This document shows positions 29,726 through 39,678 of a stretch of 64,000 bases of DNA, piece by piece (positions within the stretch are counted from its first letter, which is position 1; each line of letters begins with the position of its first letter). The DNA is from Streptomyces sp. NBC_00539. GTDB taxonomy: Bacteria; Actinomycetota; Actinomycetes; Streptomycetales; Streptomycetaceae. The position numbers and the translations under genes were made by a program. The stretch is taken from positions 5,041,501 through 5,105,500 of the forward strand of contig NZ_CP107811.1 in the NCBI RefSeq assembly GCF_036346105.1. The letters run 5' to 3'. The notes under the pieces were generated by a model that did not search any database, was not told where the DNA came from, and worked only from the letters and a program-made list of their open reading frames with translations.

Positions 29726-30760
29726 GTGGACAGCCCACACGGCGCGGCCGTCAAGACCGAGGGCTTCGGACTCAAGGGCCCGCGGGGCTGGGTGTTCCGG
29801 GGAGTGGGGATCGACGTGGAGCCCGGGTCGCTCGTCGCGATCGTCGGTCCCTCGGGCAGTGGCCGCACCTGCCTCCTGCTCGCCCTCACCGGCCGGATGA
29901 AGCCCACCGAGGGGCACGCCGAGATCGGCCGCCACCGCCTGCCGAAGAAGATGGCCGCGGTCCGCCGGATCTCCGCCCTCGCCCATGTACCCGGGGTCAA
30001 CGACCTGGACCCGGCCCTCACTGTCGCCGAACAGCTGCGGGAGGGCGCCCTGCTCCAGCGCCGCTACGAAGGCCCCGTGCGCGCCCTGCTGCGCCCGCGC
30101 GGCGAGCGCCGCGTCTCCACCGCGGCCAGGATCGAGGAGGTGCTCGCCGCCGCCGGACTCGACCTGGGCACGCTGCCCAAGGGGCCGCGCACCGCCGTGC
30201 GCGACCTCGAACGGCTGGAGGCCCTGCGGCTGTCGGTGGCCATCGCCCTGCTGGCCTCACCCCGGCTGCTCGCGCTCGACGACGTCGACCTCAAACTCCC
30301 GGCCGCCGAAAGCGCCGGAGCGTGGGCCCTGCTGCGCTCGCTCGCCGAGCGCGGGACCACCGTCCTCGGGGTGTGCAGCGAGGCCCCCCAGGACGCGACG
30401 GTCCTGCGCCTGGGTGCCACCGCCGAAGAGCCGGCGCGGCCCCAGCCGCCCCAGGCGCCGGTCGCCCGCCCCGCCCGGGACCCCAAGATCACCTGGGGCG
30501 CCGGTCCCACGGCCGGCACCGACGAGGCGGATGAGGCGGATGAGGTGAACAAGGCGGACGAGGCGGACGAGGCGAACAAGGCGGACCGGGCCGACGCCCC
30601 CGCCGACGTGGCTGCCGACCCCAAGCCCGACGCCGAGCCCGCAGACGCCGAGCCCGGCCACGACGACGGCCCCGGCCACGCCGACCACGACGCCGACCAC
30701 GACGCCGACGACGACACGAAGGGGGCAGACGATGCGCTCACCCAAACTCGCCGCGCTTGA
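29726..30760 (+). CDS. ABC-type ATPase with degenerate nucleotide-binding motifs
   Basis: 344 residues. An ABC fold spans ~10-230, but the Walker A reads GPSGSGRT (Arg47 instead of Lys), the LSGGQ signature is replaced by DLERLEALRLS, and Walker B (LLALDDVD) has Asp where the catalytic Glu is usual. The C-terminal ~110 residues are an acidic low-complexity tail of DEA/KADEAD-type repeats and His/Asp runs. It overlaps the YhgE/Pip gene by 29 bases. It may bind nucleotide without efficient hydrolysis, or act as a structural partner of the membrane protein. Confidence 0.8.
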   Translation: MDSPHGAAVKTEGFGLKGPRGWVFRGVGIDVEPGSLVAIVGPSGSGRTCLLLALTGRMKPTEGHAEIGRHRLPKKMAAVRRISALAHVPGVNDLDPALTVAEQLREGALLQRRYEGPVRALLRPRGERRVSTAARIEEVLAAAGLDLGTLPKGPRTAVRDLERLEALRLSVAIALLASPRLLALDDVDLKLPAAESAGAWALLRSLAERGTTVLGVCSEAPQDATVLRLGATAEEPARPQPPQAPVARPARDPKITWGAGPTAGTDEADEADEVNKADEADEANKADRADAPADVAADPKPDAEPADAEPGHDDGPGHADHDADHDADDDTKGADDALTQTRRA

Positions 30761-32819
30761 GCTCAAGCGGTTCGGCCGGGGCAAGCTCCCCGCCGCCGCC
30801 CTCGTCGCGCTGCTCCTGCTGCCCTTGCTCTACGGCGCGCTGTACCTCTGCTCCTTCTGGGACCCGTACAGCCGCCTCGACAAGATCCCCGTCGCCCTCG
30901 TCAACGCCGACCGCGGCGCGACCGTCGAGGGCAAGCGCATCGCCGCGGGCGACGAGATCACGAAGAAGCTGCACACCAGCAAGACCTTCGACTGGCGCGA
31001 GGTGGACGCCGACGAGGCGGCCAAGGGGCTGGAGCACGGGAAGTACTACCTCTCCCTCACCATGCCCGCCGACTTCAGCGCCAAGATCGCCTCCAGTTCC
31101 GGCGCCGACCCCGCCACCAGCGCCCTCCAGGTCCGCACCAACGACGCGAACAACTACATCGTCGGCTCGATCTCCAAGACCGTCTTCTCCGAGGTCCGTG
31201 CGGCCGCGTCCACCAACGCCTCCCGCGGCTTCCTCGACAAGATCTTCGTCAGCTTCTCCGACCTGCACGACAAGACCGCCGAGGCCGCCGACGGCGCCGA
31301 CAAGCTCAAGGACGGCGCGGGCAAGGCCCAGCAGGGCGCCAAGGAGCTCGCCGACGGCCTCGACACGGCCGAGGAGAAGACCGGCGAACTCACCGGCGGC
31401 CTCAAGAAGCTGAACTCCGCCGCCGGTCAGCTGGAGACCGGTGCGTCCGAGGTCGCGGCCGGCACCCAGACGGTCGCCGACAAGGTCAACGGCGCGGCCG
31501 CCAAGGCGCGCCCCTTCGTCAAGGACCCCAAGTCCCTCGCCGACACGGCCCGGCTCGTCGCCGACACCGCCAAGGTGGTCAACAACCACCTCGGCAAGTT
31601 CGCCGAGAAGGCCCCCGCCGCGGCGGTCGTCACCAAGCGGGTCGCCGCCCGCACCGACAAGTACTACACGGACCACTGCGTCACCCCGGGCGCCGAGCCG
31701 CACCTCGCCTCCTGCCCCGACCTCAAGCAGATCAAGGACGACGCGGCCGAGGGCGCCCTGCTGGCCGGAGACGTCAACAGCGTCGTCAAGGACACCAACG
31801 GCGACCTGACCACGCTCCGCGGTCAGCTCGGCGACCTGGAGACCAAGGCCAACGCGCTCGCCGCGGCCGCCCCCGGCCTCTCCTCGGACCTCGAAACGGC
31901 CGTGGCCAAGGTCAACGCGCTCAACACGGGCGCCCACCAGGTCGCCGCGGGCATGGTCAAGCTGCACGCCGGGCTCGGCACCGCCACCGGCGGCTCCGGC
32001 GCCCTGGCGGAGGGAGTCGGCAAGCTCGGCGACGGCGCCCACACCCTCGACGGCGGCATGTACAAGCTGGTGGACGGCACCGGCCAGCTGGCCGGCGGCC
32101 TGCACGACGGCGCCGGCAAGATCCCCGACTACGACCAGCAGGCGCGCGACGCCCGTACCCAGGTCATGGCCGACCCGGTCCGGCTCGCCAACCAGTCCCT
32201 GCACCGGGCGCCCAACTACGGCACCGGCTTCGCCCCGTACTTCATCCCGCTGTCCCTCTGGGTCGGCGCGATGGTCGCCTACATGCTGATCGCGCCCCTC
32301 AACAAGCGGGCGCTGGCCACCGGCGCCTCGCCGTGGCGGATCGCCTTCGCGGGCTGGCTGCCCGTGGCGGGGATCGGCGTCGCGCAGGTCGCGGCACTGA
32401 TGTCCGTACTGCACTGGGGCCTCGGGCTGGAGATGTCCCGTCCGGCGCTGACCATCGCCTTCCTGGCGCTGGTGACCGCCTGCTTCGCCGCGATCGTCCA
32501 GTGGCTCAACGCCAGGTTCGGCGCGGCCGGACGGATCCTGGTCCTCGCGTTCCTGATGCTCCAGCTGACCTCGGCGGGCGGTACGTACCCCGTCCAGACC
32601 AGCCCGGGCTTCTTCAACGCGGTCCACCCCTACCTGCCGATGTCGTACGTCGTCGAGGGCCTGCGCCGGCTCATCACCGGCGGCGACCTCACGCCGGTGT
32701 GGACGGGCTGCGCCGTACTGTCGGCCTTCACGGTCGGGGCGCTCGCCCTCACCGCGCTCGCCGCACGCGGCAAGCAGGTGTGGACGATGGACCGGCTGCA
32801 CCCCGAACTGAGCCTGTAG
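30732..32819 (+). CDS. YhgE/Pip family membrane protein (ABC-2-like)
   Basis: 695 residues. One membrane helix (~20-42) is followed by a large extracytoplasmic region with the typical helical repeats (ADKLKDGAGKAQQGAKELADGL..., L-x2-G-x3-L spacing) up to ~470, then about five to six C-terminal helices. YhgE/Pip proteins are phage-infection or type VII secretion-associated membrane proteins and are often paired with TetR regulators. Its start lies inside the ABC gene, so the two are coupled and probably form one complex. Confidence 0.88.
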   Translation: MRSPKLAALELKRFGRGKLPAAALVALLLLPLLYGALYLCSFWDPYSRLDKIPVALVNADRGATVEGKRIAAGDEITKKLHTSKTFDWREVDADEAAKGLEHGKYYLSLTMPADFSAKIASSSGADPATSALQVRTNDANNYIVGSISKTVFSEVRAAASTNASRGFLDKIFVSFSDLHDKTAEAADGADKLKDGAGKAQQGAKELADGLDTAEEKTGELTGGLKKLNSAAGQLETGASEVAAGTQTVADKVNGAAAKARPFVKDPKSLADTARLVADTAKVVNNHLGKFAEKAPAAAVVTKRVAARTDKYYTDHCVTPGAEPHLASCPDLKQIKDDAAEGALLAGDVNSVVKDTNGDLTTLRGQLGDLETKANALAAAAPGLSSDLETAVAKVNALNTGAHQVAAGMVKLHAGLGTATGGSGALAEGVGKLGDGAHTLDGGMYKLVDGTGQLAGGLHDGAGKIPDYDQQARDARTQVMADPVRLANQSLHRAPNYGTGFAPYFIPLSLWVGAMVAYMLIAPLNKRALATGASPWRIAFAGWLPVAGIGVAQVAALMSVLHWGLGLEMSRPALTIAFLALVTACFAAIVQWLNARFGAAGRILVLAFLMLQLTSAGGTYPVQTSPGFFNAVHPYLPMSYVVEGLRRLITGGDLTPVWTGCAVLSAFTVGALALTALAARGKQVWTMDRLHPELSL

Positions 32820-32833
32820 GGAGCCGGTGACCT

Positions 32834-33481
32834 GTGAGAATCAGCGCCATGGAAAGCAGCAGCACCGGTACGGGTACCGGCAGCGGCCGGCGGCGGGCGA
32901 CCCGGCAGAAGCTCTACGAAGCGGCTGTCACCCTCATCGCGGAGCAGGGGTTCTCCGCGACGACGGTCGATGAGATCGCCGAGCGGGCGGGCGTCGCCAA
33001 GGGCACGGTCTACTACAACTTCGCGAGCAAGACCGATCTCTTCGAGGAGCTGTTGCGCCACGGGGTGGGGCTGCTGACCGCCTCGCTGCGGGAAGCGGCG
33101 GAGTCCACCGAGGCGCGGGGCGGTACCCGGGTCGAGGCGCTGGACGAGATGATCCGGGCCGGCCTGGTCTTCATCGACCGCTACCCGGCCTTCACCCAGC
33201 TGTACGTCGCCGAGCTGTGGCGGACCAACCGGGCGTGGCAGTCCACGCTGATGGTGGTCCGCCGGGAGGCGGTGGCCGTGGTGGAGACCGTGCTCCGGGA
33301 GGGCGTGGAGCGCGGGGAACTCAGCGCGGAGATCGACGTGCCGCTGACGGCCGCGGCGATGGTGGGCATGGTGCTGGTGGCCGCGCTGGACTGGCAGTCC
33401 TTCCAGAGCGAACGCTCGCTGGACGACGTGCACTCGGCGCTGTCGCTGCTGCTGCGGGGCCGCGTCAGCGGGAGCCGGTGA
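32834..33481 (+). CDS. TetR/AcrR family regulator
   Basis: 215 residues with an N-terminal helix-turn-helix (EQGFSATTVDEIAERAGVAKGTVYYNFASKTDLFEELL) and a C-terminal ligand domain. It follows the YhgE/Pip gene by 14 bases and is the obvious candidate to bind the 26-bp palindrome at 29687-29712, giving autoregulation of the whole unit. The start at GTG 32834 has AGGGAG about ten bases upstream; ATG 32849 is an alternative. Confidence 0.9.
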   Translation: MRISAMESSSTGTGTGSGRRRATRQKLYEAAVTLIAEQGFSATTVDEIAERAGVAKGTVYYNFASKTDLFEELLRHGVGLLTASLREAAESTEARGGTRVEALDEMIRAGLVFIDRYPAFTQLYVAELWRTNRAWQSTLMVVRREAVAVVETVLREGVERGELSAEIDVPLTAAAMVGMVLVAALDWQSFQSERSLDDVHSALSLLLRGRVSGSR

Positions 33482-33538
33482 CACCGACGGGTGACCCCCG
33501 GTCGGCGGTGCCGCCGGGCCGCGGTCGCGGCGTAGAAC

Positions 33539-33590
33539 TGAGTATCCGTACCTAGGCGCCCCCGGGCCGCGAAATGAGTACGCGTACGGA
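33539..33590. promoter_or_regulatory. Two MacR-like boxes in direct orientation
   Basis: TGAGTATCCGTACCTA (33539-33554) and TGAGTACGCGTACGGA (33575-33590) are 36 bases apart. Each resembles TGAGTACnnGTACTCA, the MacR consensus as I recall it. CAGACT at 33611-33616 could be a -10. No recognisable gene starts downstream on either strand. Confidence 0.45.
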
Positions 33591-33721
33591 TGGGCTCCCA
33601 CCTGCGCGGACAGCAGACTGGGGGCGACGGACGGGGCCGCTCGGCCCGCACCGCGGACACGGGGCCGCGGAGCGGGACCGGGTCCTCGTCCAGCACCGGG
33701 AGGGGGAACCCGGTGGGCACG

Positions 33722-33766
33722 GCCGGTGCGGCGGGGCTCGGGGGGATCGAGCCCCGCCGCACCGGC
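33722..33766. terminator. Strong bidirectional hairpin between convergent genes
   Basis: Perfect 19-bp arms (GCCGGTGCGGCGGGGCTCG and its complement) and a 7-base loop, between tetR and the transglutaminase gene. Confidence 0.65.
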
Positions 33767-33774
33767 GTTCCGGC

Positions 33775-33814
33775 CCCCGAAGCCCCGAAGCCCCGAAGCC
33801 CCGAAGCCCCGAAG
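33775..33814. repeat. CCCCGAAG tandem repeat (five units)
   Basis: Five exact 8-bp units, followed by further CCCTCAGG-type imperfect repeats to about 33890. Confidence 0.8.
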
Positions 33815-33884
33815 CCCTGGGCCCGCAGTCCGCCAGCCCTCGATCCCCAGCCCTCAGGCCCCGCAGCCCTCAGGCCCCCAGCTC

Positions 33885-36290
33885 TCAGGCCCCTCGGCCC
33901 CGCCCCCGCAGCGGCAGCCGGACCGCCGCCAGGCGGGCGGACACCGCCGAGGTGAACGCCGACCACCTGGCCGAGACCGCCCAGCCCGTCCGGGCCGCCG
34001 ACCGCGGCAGCAGCAGTGCCCTCAGGCGGGTGCCCCGGGACACCGCCGCCAGCAGCCCGGCCCGCGCCAGCAGCACGTCGTCCGCCAGCTCCTCGTGCCG
34101 GACCCCGGCCCCCGGAGGTGCGTACAGCGCACGCTCCACCGCGTCCGCGACCCGGTGCACCGCCCGGGCCGCCTCGCCTTCCAGCCGGCCCTGTGCCACG
34201 GTGCGCCCGGCCGCCCGCCGGGGCGACAGCGCCCCGTCCGGCGGGATGTTCACGTCCCAGGCCGCGTCACCCAGCTCCTGCCAGGCGAGCAGCACGTCCC
34301 CCGAGGCCAGCCGCCGCGCCCGCAGCCGCCCGCGCCACAGCAGCGGGAGCAGCGGCAGCGACAGCAGCAACAGCCCTCCCAGCGTCCAGCCCAGCACTCC
34401 GAGGGCCGACACACCGCCGGAGCCGGCTCCCGCGTCCTGCCCGGCCGCCGGGGTCCCGCACTCGCCGAGCCTCTTGAGGTCCGGCGGGCAGGCGTCCGAC
34501 TGCGAAGGCGCCGTCGCCGGCTCCGACGCGTTCTGCGACGGCAGTGAGGCGGGGGCGGACGGCTGGGCCGTCGGGGTGTCGGTGCGGCCGTAGTCCGGCA
34601 GCGAGATCCCGGACCGGGGCGTCGGCTCGAACCGGGTCCAGCCCACGCCCTCGAAGTACAGCTCCGGCCAGGCGTGCGCGTCGCGCATCGTCACGTTCAC
34701 GCTGCCGTCCGACTGCTTGGTGCCCGGCGTGAAACCCACCGCGACCCGCGCCGGGATGCCGAGCGAGCGCGCCATCGCCGCCATCGAGAACGAGAAGTGG
34801 ATGCAGAACCCCTCCTTGTCCTGCAGGAACCGGGCGATGGCCTGCGAACCCGTCCCCGAGGACACCCTCGTGTCGTAGCGGAACCCACCGCTCACCGCGA
34901 AGAAGTCCTGGAGCATCACGGCCCGCGTGTAGCCGTCCTTCGCGCCCTGGGTGACCCGCCGGGCCGTGTCGCCGACGACCGCCGGCAGGTTGTCCGGCAG
35001 CCTCGTGTACTCGTTCATGACCAGGGGGTCCGTCGGCGGCGCGTGCTGGAGCTGCTCCGCCGTGGGCTGGAGCAGCAGGCTGCGGACCGTGTACTGGGCG
35101 CCCTGCACGTTCTGGAAGCCGTCCTTGCCGAGCTGGTCGCCGACCAGGGTCCGGCCGACCGGTTCGAAGCGCCACTTCCCGCCGATGTCCACCTGCGTGG
35201 CCGGGTAGGGCATCGGCAGGTAGCGCTGGGCGTACGTCTCGGCGGCCGAGACGGTGGTGCGCACCTCGGCGGCGCTGCGCCGCACCTCCAGGTTGCTCAG
35301 CCCCTGCGGGTTCGGCAGCCGCGGCGGGACGTCCGTCAGGGGCCGCCCGGAAGCCTCCCACTTGACGCCGTCGAACTCGTCGAGCGCCAGGATGCGCAGG
35401 TACTGCTCGGAGAGCTGCGGGCTGTCCGTGCGGTAGCGCAGCACCACCCGGTTGTCCTGCGCGTTCAGGCTGCTCTGGAGGGAGACCAGCGGGTTCACCG
35501 CCGAGATCGTCCCGCCGCCGGGGCCGCTGCCTGCGCCGTCGCCGCCGGTCCCCAGCATCCCGCCGCCCATGGCCGGCAGTGCCACCGGCGCAACCAGCGC
35601 CAGGCCCAGCGCGACCGCGCCGATCCGCCGTCCGGTGCGTACGGGAGCCACGGCCTGGGCGCCGCCCCCGCCGCCGACGTGCCCCGGGGCCGCCCCGCCG
35701 AACACCCGGCCCCACTGCGCGAGCCGGTCCCGGCTCTCCGACAGCAGCAGCATCAGGTAGCCGCAGCCGGCCAGCAGGAAGGAGAGCCAGGCGCCGCCGC
35801 GGCCCGCCGACAGCCCGGCGGCCACCGAGTACAGCGCCAGCAGCGGCAGCCCGGCCGCGGCCGCGGACCGCATCGTGACGGCCAGCAGGTCCACCATCAG
35901 CCCGATCAGCAGCACCCCGGCCAGCAGGAGCAGCCGGATGCCGTCGGTCGTCGGGGCCGGTATCGCGAACTCGCCGACGTCCCGCACGCCCTGCCCGAAC
36001 AGCGACCCGAAGTCGGTGAGCAGGTAGCCCAGCACCCCGCCCGAGGGGTTCTCCGCCTTCCCCGCGAACAGCAGCGCGAGGAGCAGCAGGGACACCAGGA
36101 ACTGCGCGGCGACCGTCAGGGGCCGGGCCAGCGGCACCCTGCGGGCGCCGGCGCCGACCAGACTCTGCACGCCCAGCAGCAGCGCGGCCTGCACCAGCCA
36201 GCCGGGCGACTCCACCAGCGGCGTCAGCGACCACGCGGTGAGCAGCGTCGCCAGCAGTGCGAAGAGCGTCAGCCGTGCTTGCCCGCTCAT
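33885..36290 (-). CDS. DUF3488/transglutaminase-like membrane protein (TgpA type)
   Basis: 801 residues: an N-terminal bundle of six to seven membrane helices (to ~250), an extracytoplasmic transglutaminase-like domain with Cys in GFCIHFS and His in DAHAWPELYFEGVGW, a Ser/Pro-rich linker, one more membrane helix (~640-660) and a cytoplasmic C-terminal region. The usual third catalytic position (DPT in many members) reads FEPTP. It is the last gene of a moxR-DUF58-transglutaminase operon, with an ATGA overlap with the DUF58 gene. The function of this trio is unknown; a protease or cell-envelope role is proposed for relatives. Confidence 0.9.
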   Translation of the reverse strand: MSGQARLTLFALLATLLTAWSLTPLVESPGWLVQAALLLGVQSLVGAGARRVPLARPLTVAAQFLVSLLLLALLFAGKAENPSGGVLGYLLTDFGSLFGQGVRDVGEFAIPAPTTDGIRLLLLAGVLLIGLMVDLLAVTMRSAAAAGLPLLALYSVAAGLSAGRGGAWLSFLLAGCGYLMLLLSESRDRLAQWGRVFGGAAPGHVGGGGGAQAVAPVRTGRRIGAVALGLALVAPVALPAMGGGMLGTGGDGAGSGPGGGTISAVNPLVSLQSSLNAQDNRVVLRYRTDSPQLSEQYLRILALDEFDGVKWEASGRPLTDVPPRLPNPQGLSNLEVRRSAAEVRTTVSAAETYAQRYLPMPYPATQVDIGGKWRFEPVGRTLVGDQLGKDGFQNVQGAQYTVRSLLLQPTAEQLQHAPPTDPLVMNEYTRLPDNLPAVVGDTARRVTQGAKDGYTRAVMLQDFFAVSGGFRYDTRVSSGTGSQAIARFLQDKEGFCIHFSFSMAAMARSLGIPARVAVGFTPGTKQSDGSVNVTMRDAHAWPELYFEGVGWTRFEPTPRSGISLPDYGRTDTPTAQPSAPASLPSQNASEPATAPSQSDACPPDLKRLGECGTPAAGQDAGAGSGGVSALGVLGWTLGGLLLLSLPLLPLLWRGRLRARRLASGDVLLAWQELGDAAWDVNIPPDGALSPRRAAGRTVAQGRLEGEAARAVHRVADAVERALYAPPGAGVRHEELADDVLLARAGLLAAVSRGTRLRALLLPRSAARTGWAVSARWSAFTSAVSARLAAVRLPLRGRGRGA

Positions 36291-37650
36291 CGGCGGCCTC
36301 CGGAGGCAGTCGTGCCGAGCGCGGTGGCACCGGCCCGGCGCCACAGGTCGGCGAAGGCGGCGCCGGGCGGGGCGGCCAGCGCCGTCCAGCCCGCGTCGCG
36401 CAGCCGGCGCAGGGTTTCCTCCACCCGGGAGGGCAGGCCGGTCCAGGCCGCGGAGTCCAGGACGAACGCCACCGCGCCCCCGCTGCGCTGGCGCATCCGG
36501 GCCGCCAGTTCCGTTTGTACGTCGTCCAGGTCCCCGAAGAAGGCGATGAGGAGCCCGTCGGAGCCGGCTCCGGCGAAGCCGCCCCCGTCCCCCGCGCCGC
36601 GCAGCGCCTCGTAGGCGCCGACGAGGTCCGGGCCGTCGGAGTGGCCGACCACCGCGAGGGTGTCCATCATCAGCCCGGCCGCCTCGGCGGACTCCTGGGG
36701 CCCGGAGGAGAACCCGCCGCCCGCCCCGCCGGGGACCGAGTCGCCCGTGTCGGTCAGCAGCCGTACCGAGAAGCCGTGCTCCAGCAGGTGCAACAGGGTC
36801 GAGGCGGCGCCCGACACGGCCCACTCGAAGGCGGAGCCGGGTCCGGCGCCCTCGTACGCGTCGTGCCGGGTGTCCAGCAGGACGGTGGCCTTGCTGCGCC
36901 GGGGCTGTTCCTCGCGGCGCACCATCAGCTCGCCGTAGCGGGCGGTGGAGCGCCAGTGCACCCGGCGCAGGTCGTCGCCGCGCCGGTAGGTGCGCGGGAT
37001 CACGTCGTCGTCCCCGGCCAGGGCCAGCGAGCGGCGGCTGCCGTCGCCGTAGCCGGAGGACTCGCCGCCCAGCCGTACGGGGGGCAGGGCCTCGGTGCGC
37101 GGGACGACGGTCAGGGTGTCGTAGGTGCTGAACGAACGGGTCAGCTCGACCATCCCGAACGGGTCGGTCAGGCGCAGCTGGAGCGGGCCCAGCGGGTAGC
37201 GGCCGCGCAGGTCGGAGCGGACCCGGTAGGACACCTCGCGACGGCCGCCCGGCTCGACCCGGTCCAGCACGAAACGGGGCCGCGGCCCCAGCACGTAGGG
37301 CACCCGGTCCTGGAGCATCAGCAGTCCGGTGGGCAGGCGGGACACGTTCTCCATGCGCAGCTGCACCCGGGCCTCGCCCCCGGCGGGCACGCGGGCCGGG
37401 GTCAGCAGCCGGCTGCCGCGGACCCGGGAGCGGTTGCGGTGCAGGGCGACGACGCAGACCAGCGGCAGCAGGGCGAGCAGCAGCCCGACCCGGAGCAGTT
37501 CGCTCTGGCCCAGTACGTAGGCGCAGACGGCGGCGGCGGCCCCGGCGGCCAGGAAGGACCGGCCGCGGGTGGTCAGCCCCGACAGGGAGGCCCGCAGCCC
37601 GTCGGCGCCCTCGGCCGTCGCACCGGCGCCGTGCGGGGCACCGGCGCTCA

Positions 37651-37651
<1 letters not shown>
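36287..37651 (-). CDS. DUF58 domain protein
   Basis: 454 residues: two N-terminal membrane helices (about 33-68), a beta-rich region and the DUF58 core RRGDDLRRVHWRSTARYGELMVRREEQPRRS, followed by a von Willebrand A-like domain with LLDTRHD. The MoxR stop and this start overlap by one base (TGATG) and its stop overlaps the transglutaminase start by four, so the three proteins are made together. Confidence 0.9.
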
Positions 37652-38661
<1,010 letters not shown>

Positions 38662-38741
38662 CTGGTTCTCCTCGGCCCTTTTCCAGGGCCGACGCCCCTT
38701 GGCGCATGAACCGGCCCACCCCGAAACCCCCGGACGCGCCG

Positions 38742-38783
38742 GGGGTGACGCCGGGCCCGACGGCTCCCGGGTGGCGTCACCCC
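38742..38783 (-). terminator. Hairpin after carbonic anhydrase
   Basis: Eleven-bp arms GGGGTGACGCC / GGCGTCACCCC enclose an inner GC-rich stem, between the carbonic anhydrase stop and the moxR start. Confidence 0.55.
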
Positions 38784-38815
38784 GCATTGTTGACGGCGTT
38801 GCGGCGCTGTGTCAC

Positions 38816-39367
38816 TCAGGAGACGGGATCGATCTCCCGCAGGAGCCCGGTGTGTACGTCGAAGACGAAGCCTCGCACATCGTCCTTGAAGGGCAGGAAG
38901 GGGTTCGTCCGTACCCGCTGCATGGACTGGCGGACGTCCTGGTCCACGTCCCGGAAGGCCTCCACGGCCCAGGCGGGGCGCTGGCCCACCTCGTCCTCCA
39001 GCTCGTGGCGGAAGTCCTCGGTCAGGCTTTCGAGGCCGCAGCCGGTGTGGTGGATCAGTATCACCGTGCGGGTGCCGAGCGCTCGCTGGCTGATGGTGAG
39101 CGAGCGGATGGTGTCGTCGGTGACGACACCGCCGGCGTTGCGGATGGTGTGACAGTCGCCGAGTTCCAGACCGAGGGCCTTGTGCAGGTCGAGGCGGGCG
39201 TCCATACAAGCCACGACGGCCACGTGGAGCACCGGACGTGCGTCCATACCGGGGTCCGTGAACTGGGCGGCGTACCTCCGGTTCGCCTCCACCAGCCGGT
39301 CGGTGACCGAACGGCCGCCGGATGCCTTGGCTGCGGAGTCTGCGGGCAGGGATGCGGAAGTCGTCAT
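38816..39367 (-). CDS. Beta-class carbonic anhydrase
   Basis: Interconverts CO2 and bicarbonate. The 183-residue protein has the zinc motifs ACMDAR (Cys and Asp) and HHTGCG (His and Cys), plus RNAGGVV. It is of the short type like M. tuberculosis Rv1284. The ATG at 39367 is used; the open frame continues upstream without conserved sequence. It is divergent from the dcw cluster. Confidence 0.92.
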   Translation of the reverse strand: MTTSASLPADSAAKASGGRSVTDRLVEANRRYAAQFTDPGMDARPVLHVAVVACMDARLDLHKALGLELGDCHTIRNAGGVVTDDTIRSLTISQRALGTRTVILIHHTGCGLESLTEDFRHELEDEVGQRPAWAVEAFRDVDQDVRQSMQRVRTNPFLPFKDDVRGFVFDVHTGLLREIDPVS

Positions 39368-39678
39368 GGATACGACGTTAGTGGTCACGGCCCCTCGCGG
39401 CACTGAGCGAGGGTGGACAAAGAAGGTCAACGGGACTTGGTGTGAGCTAACCCACAGGGGTGGGGCGGGGTCGGCCGTCCGGGTGATTGGCGGCTTTTGC
39501 GGGTTCCGTTCGAGCGGGGCGCACCGCGCGCGGGGCGGTTCGTTGACCGCGGCGACCGTTGCACTAAAGTGACGCGAACCGGCCGGAGCCCGGCCCCCAC
39601 CGGCCGCCCGGCCCCCTGGTAACACTCCGCGTGCGCGGCGCGGCGTATGCCTGCCGCGCCGTTATCTGAGAGGGCGCT
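39368..39678. other. Intergenic region before rsmH, mraZ absent
   Basis: 311 bases between divergent carbonic anhydrase and rsmH. It must hold the promoter of the dcw operon. No mraZ gene and no MraZ-type GTGGGA repeats are visible. An A-rich patch lies at 39417-39426. Confidence 0.55.

Larger units (their letters stand above)
33482..33884. other. Repeat-rich non-coding stretch between convergent genes
   Basis: 403 bases between the tetR stop and the transglutaminase stop. It contains two MacR-like boxes (33539-33590), a 19-bp hairpin (33722-33766) and CCCCGAAG tandem repeats (33775-33814). Open frames on both strands here are Pro/Arg/Gly-rich and look non-coding. Confidence 0.6.

Noticed and set aside
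33590-33955. Possible 121-residue protein downstream of the MacR-like boxes
   Set aside because: Composed of Pro/Arg/Ser repeats from tandem DNA repeats, crosses a strong hairpin, overlaps the transglutaminase gene and has no ribosome site. A short transcript remains possible and is listed as a finding.
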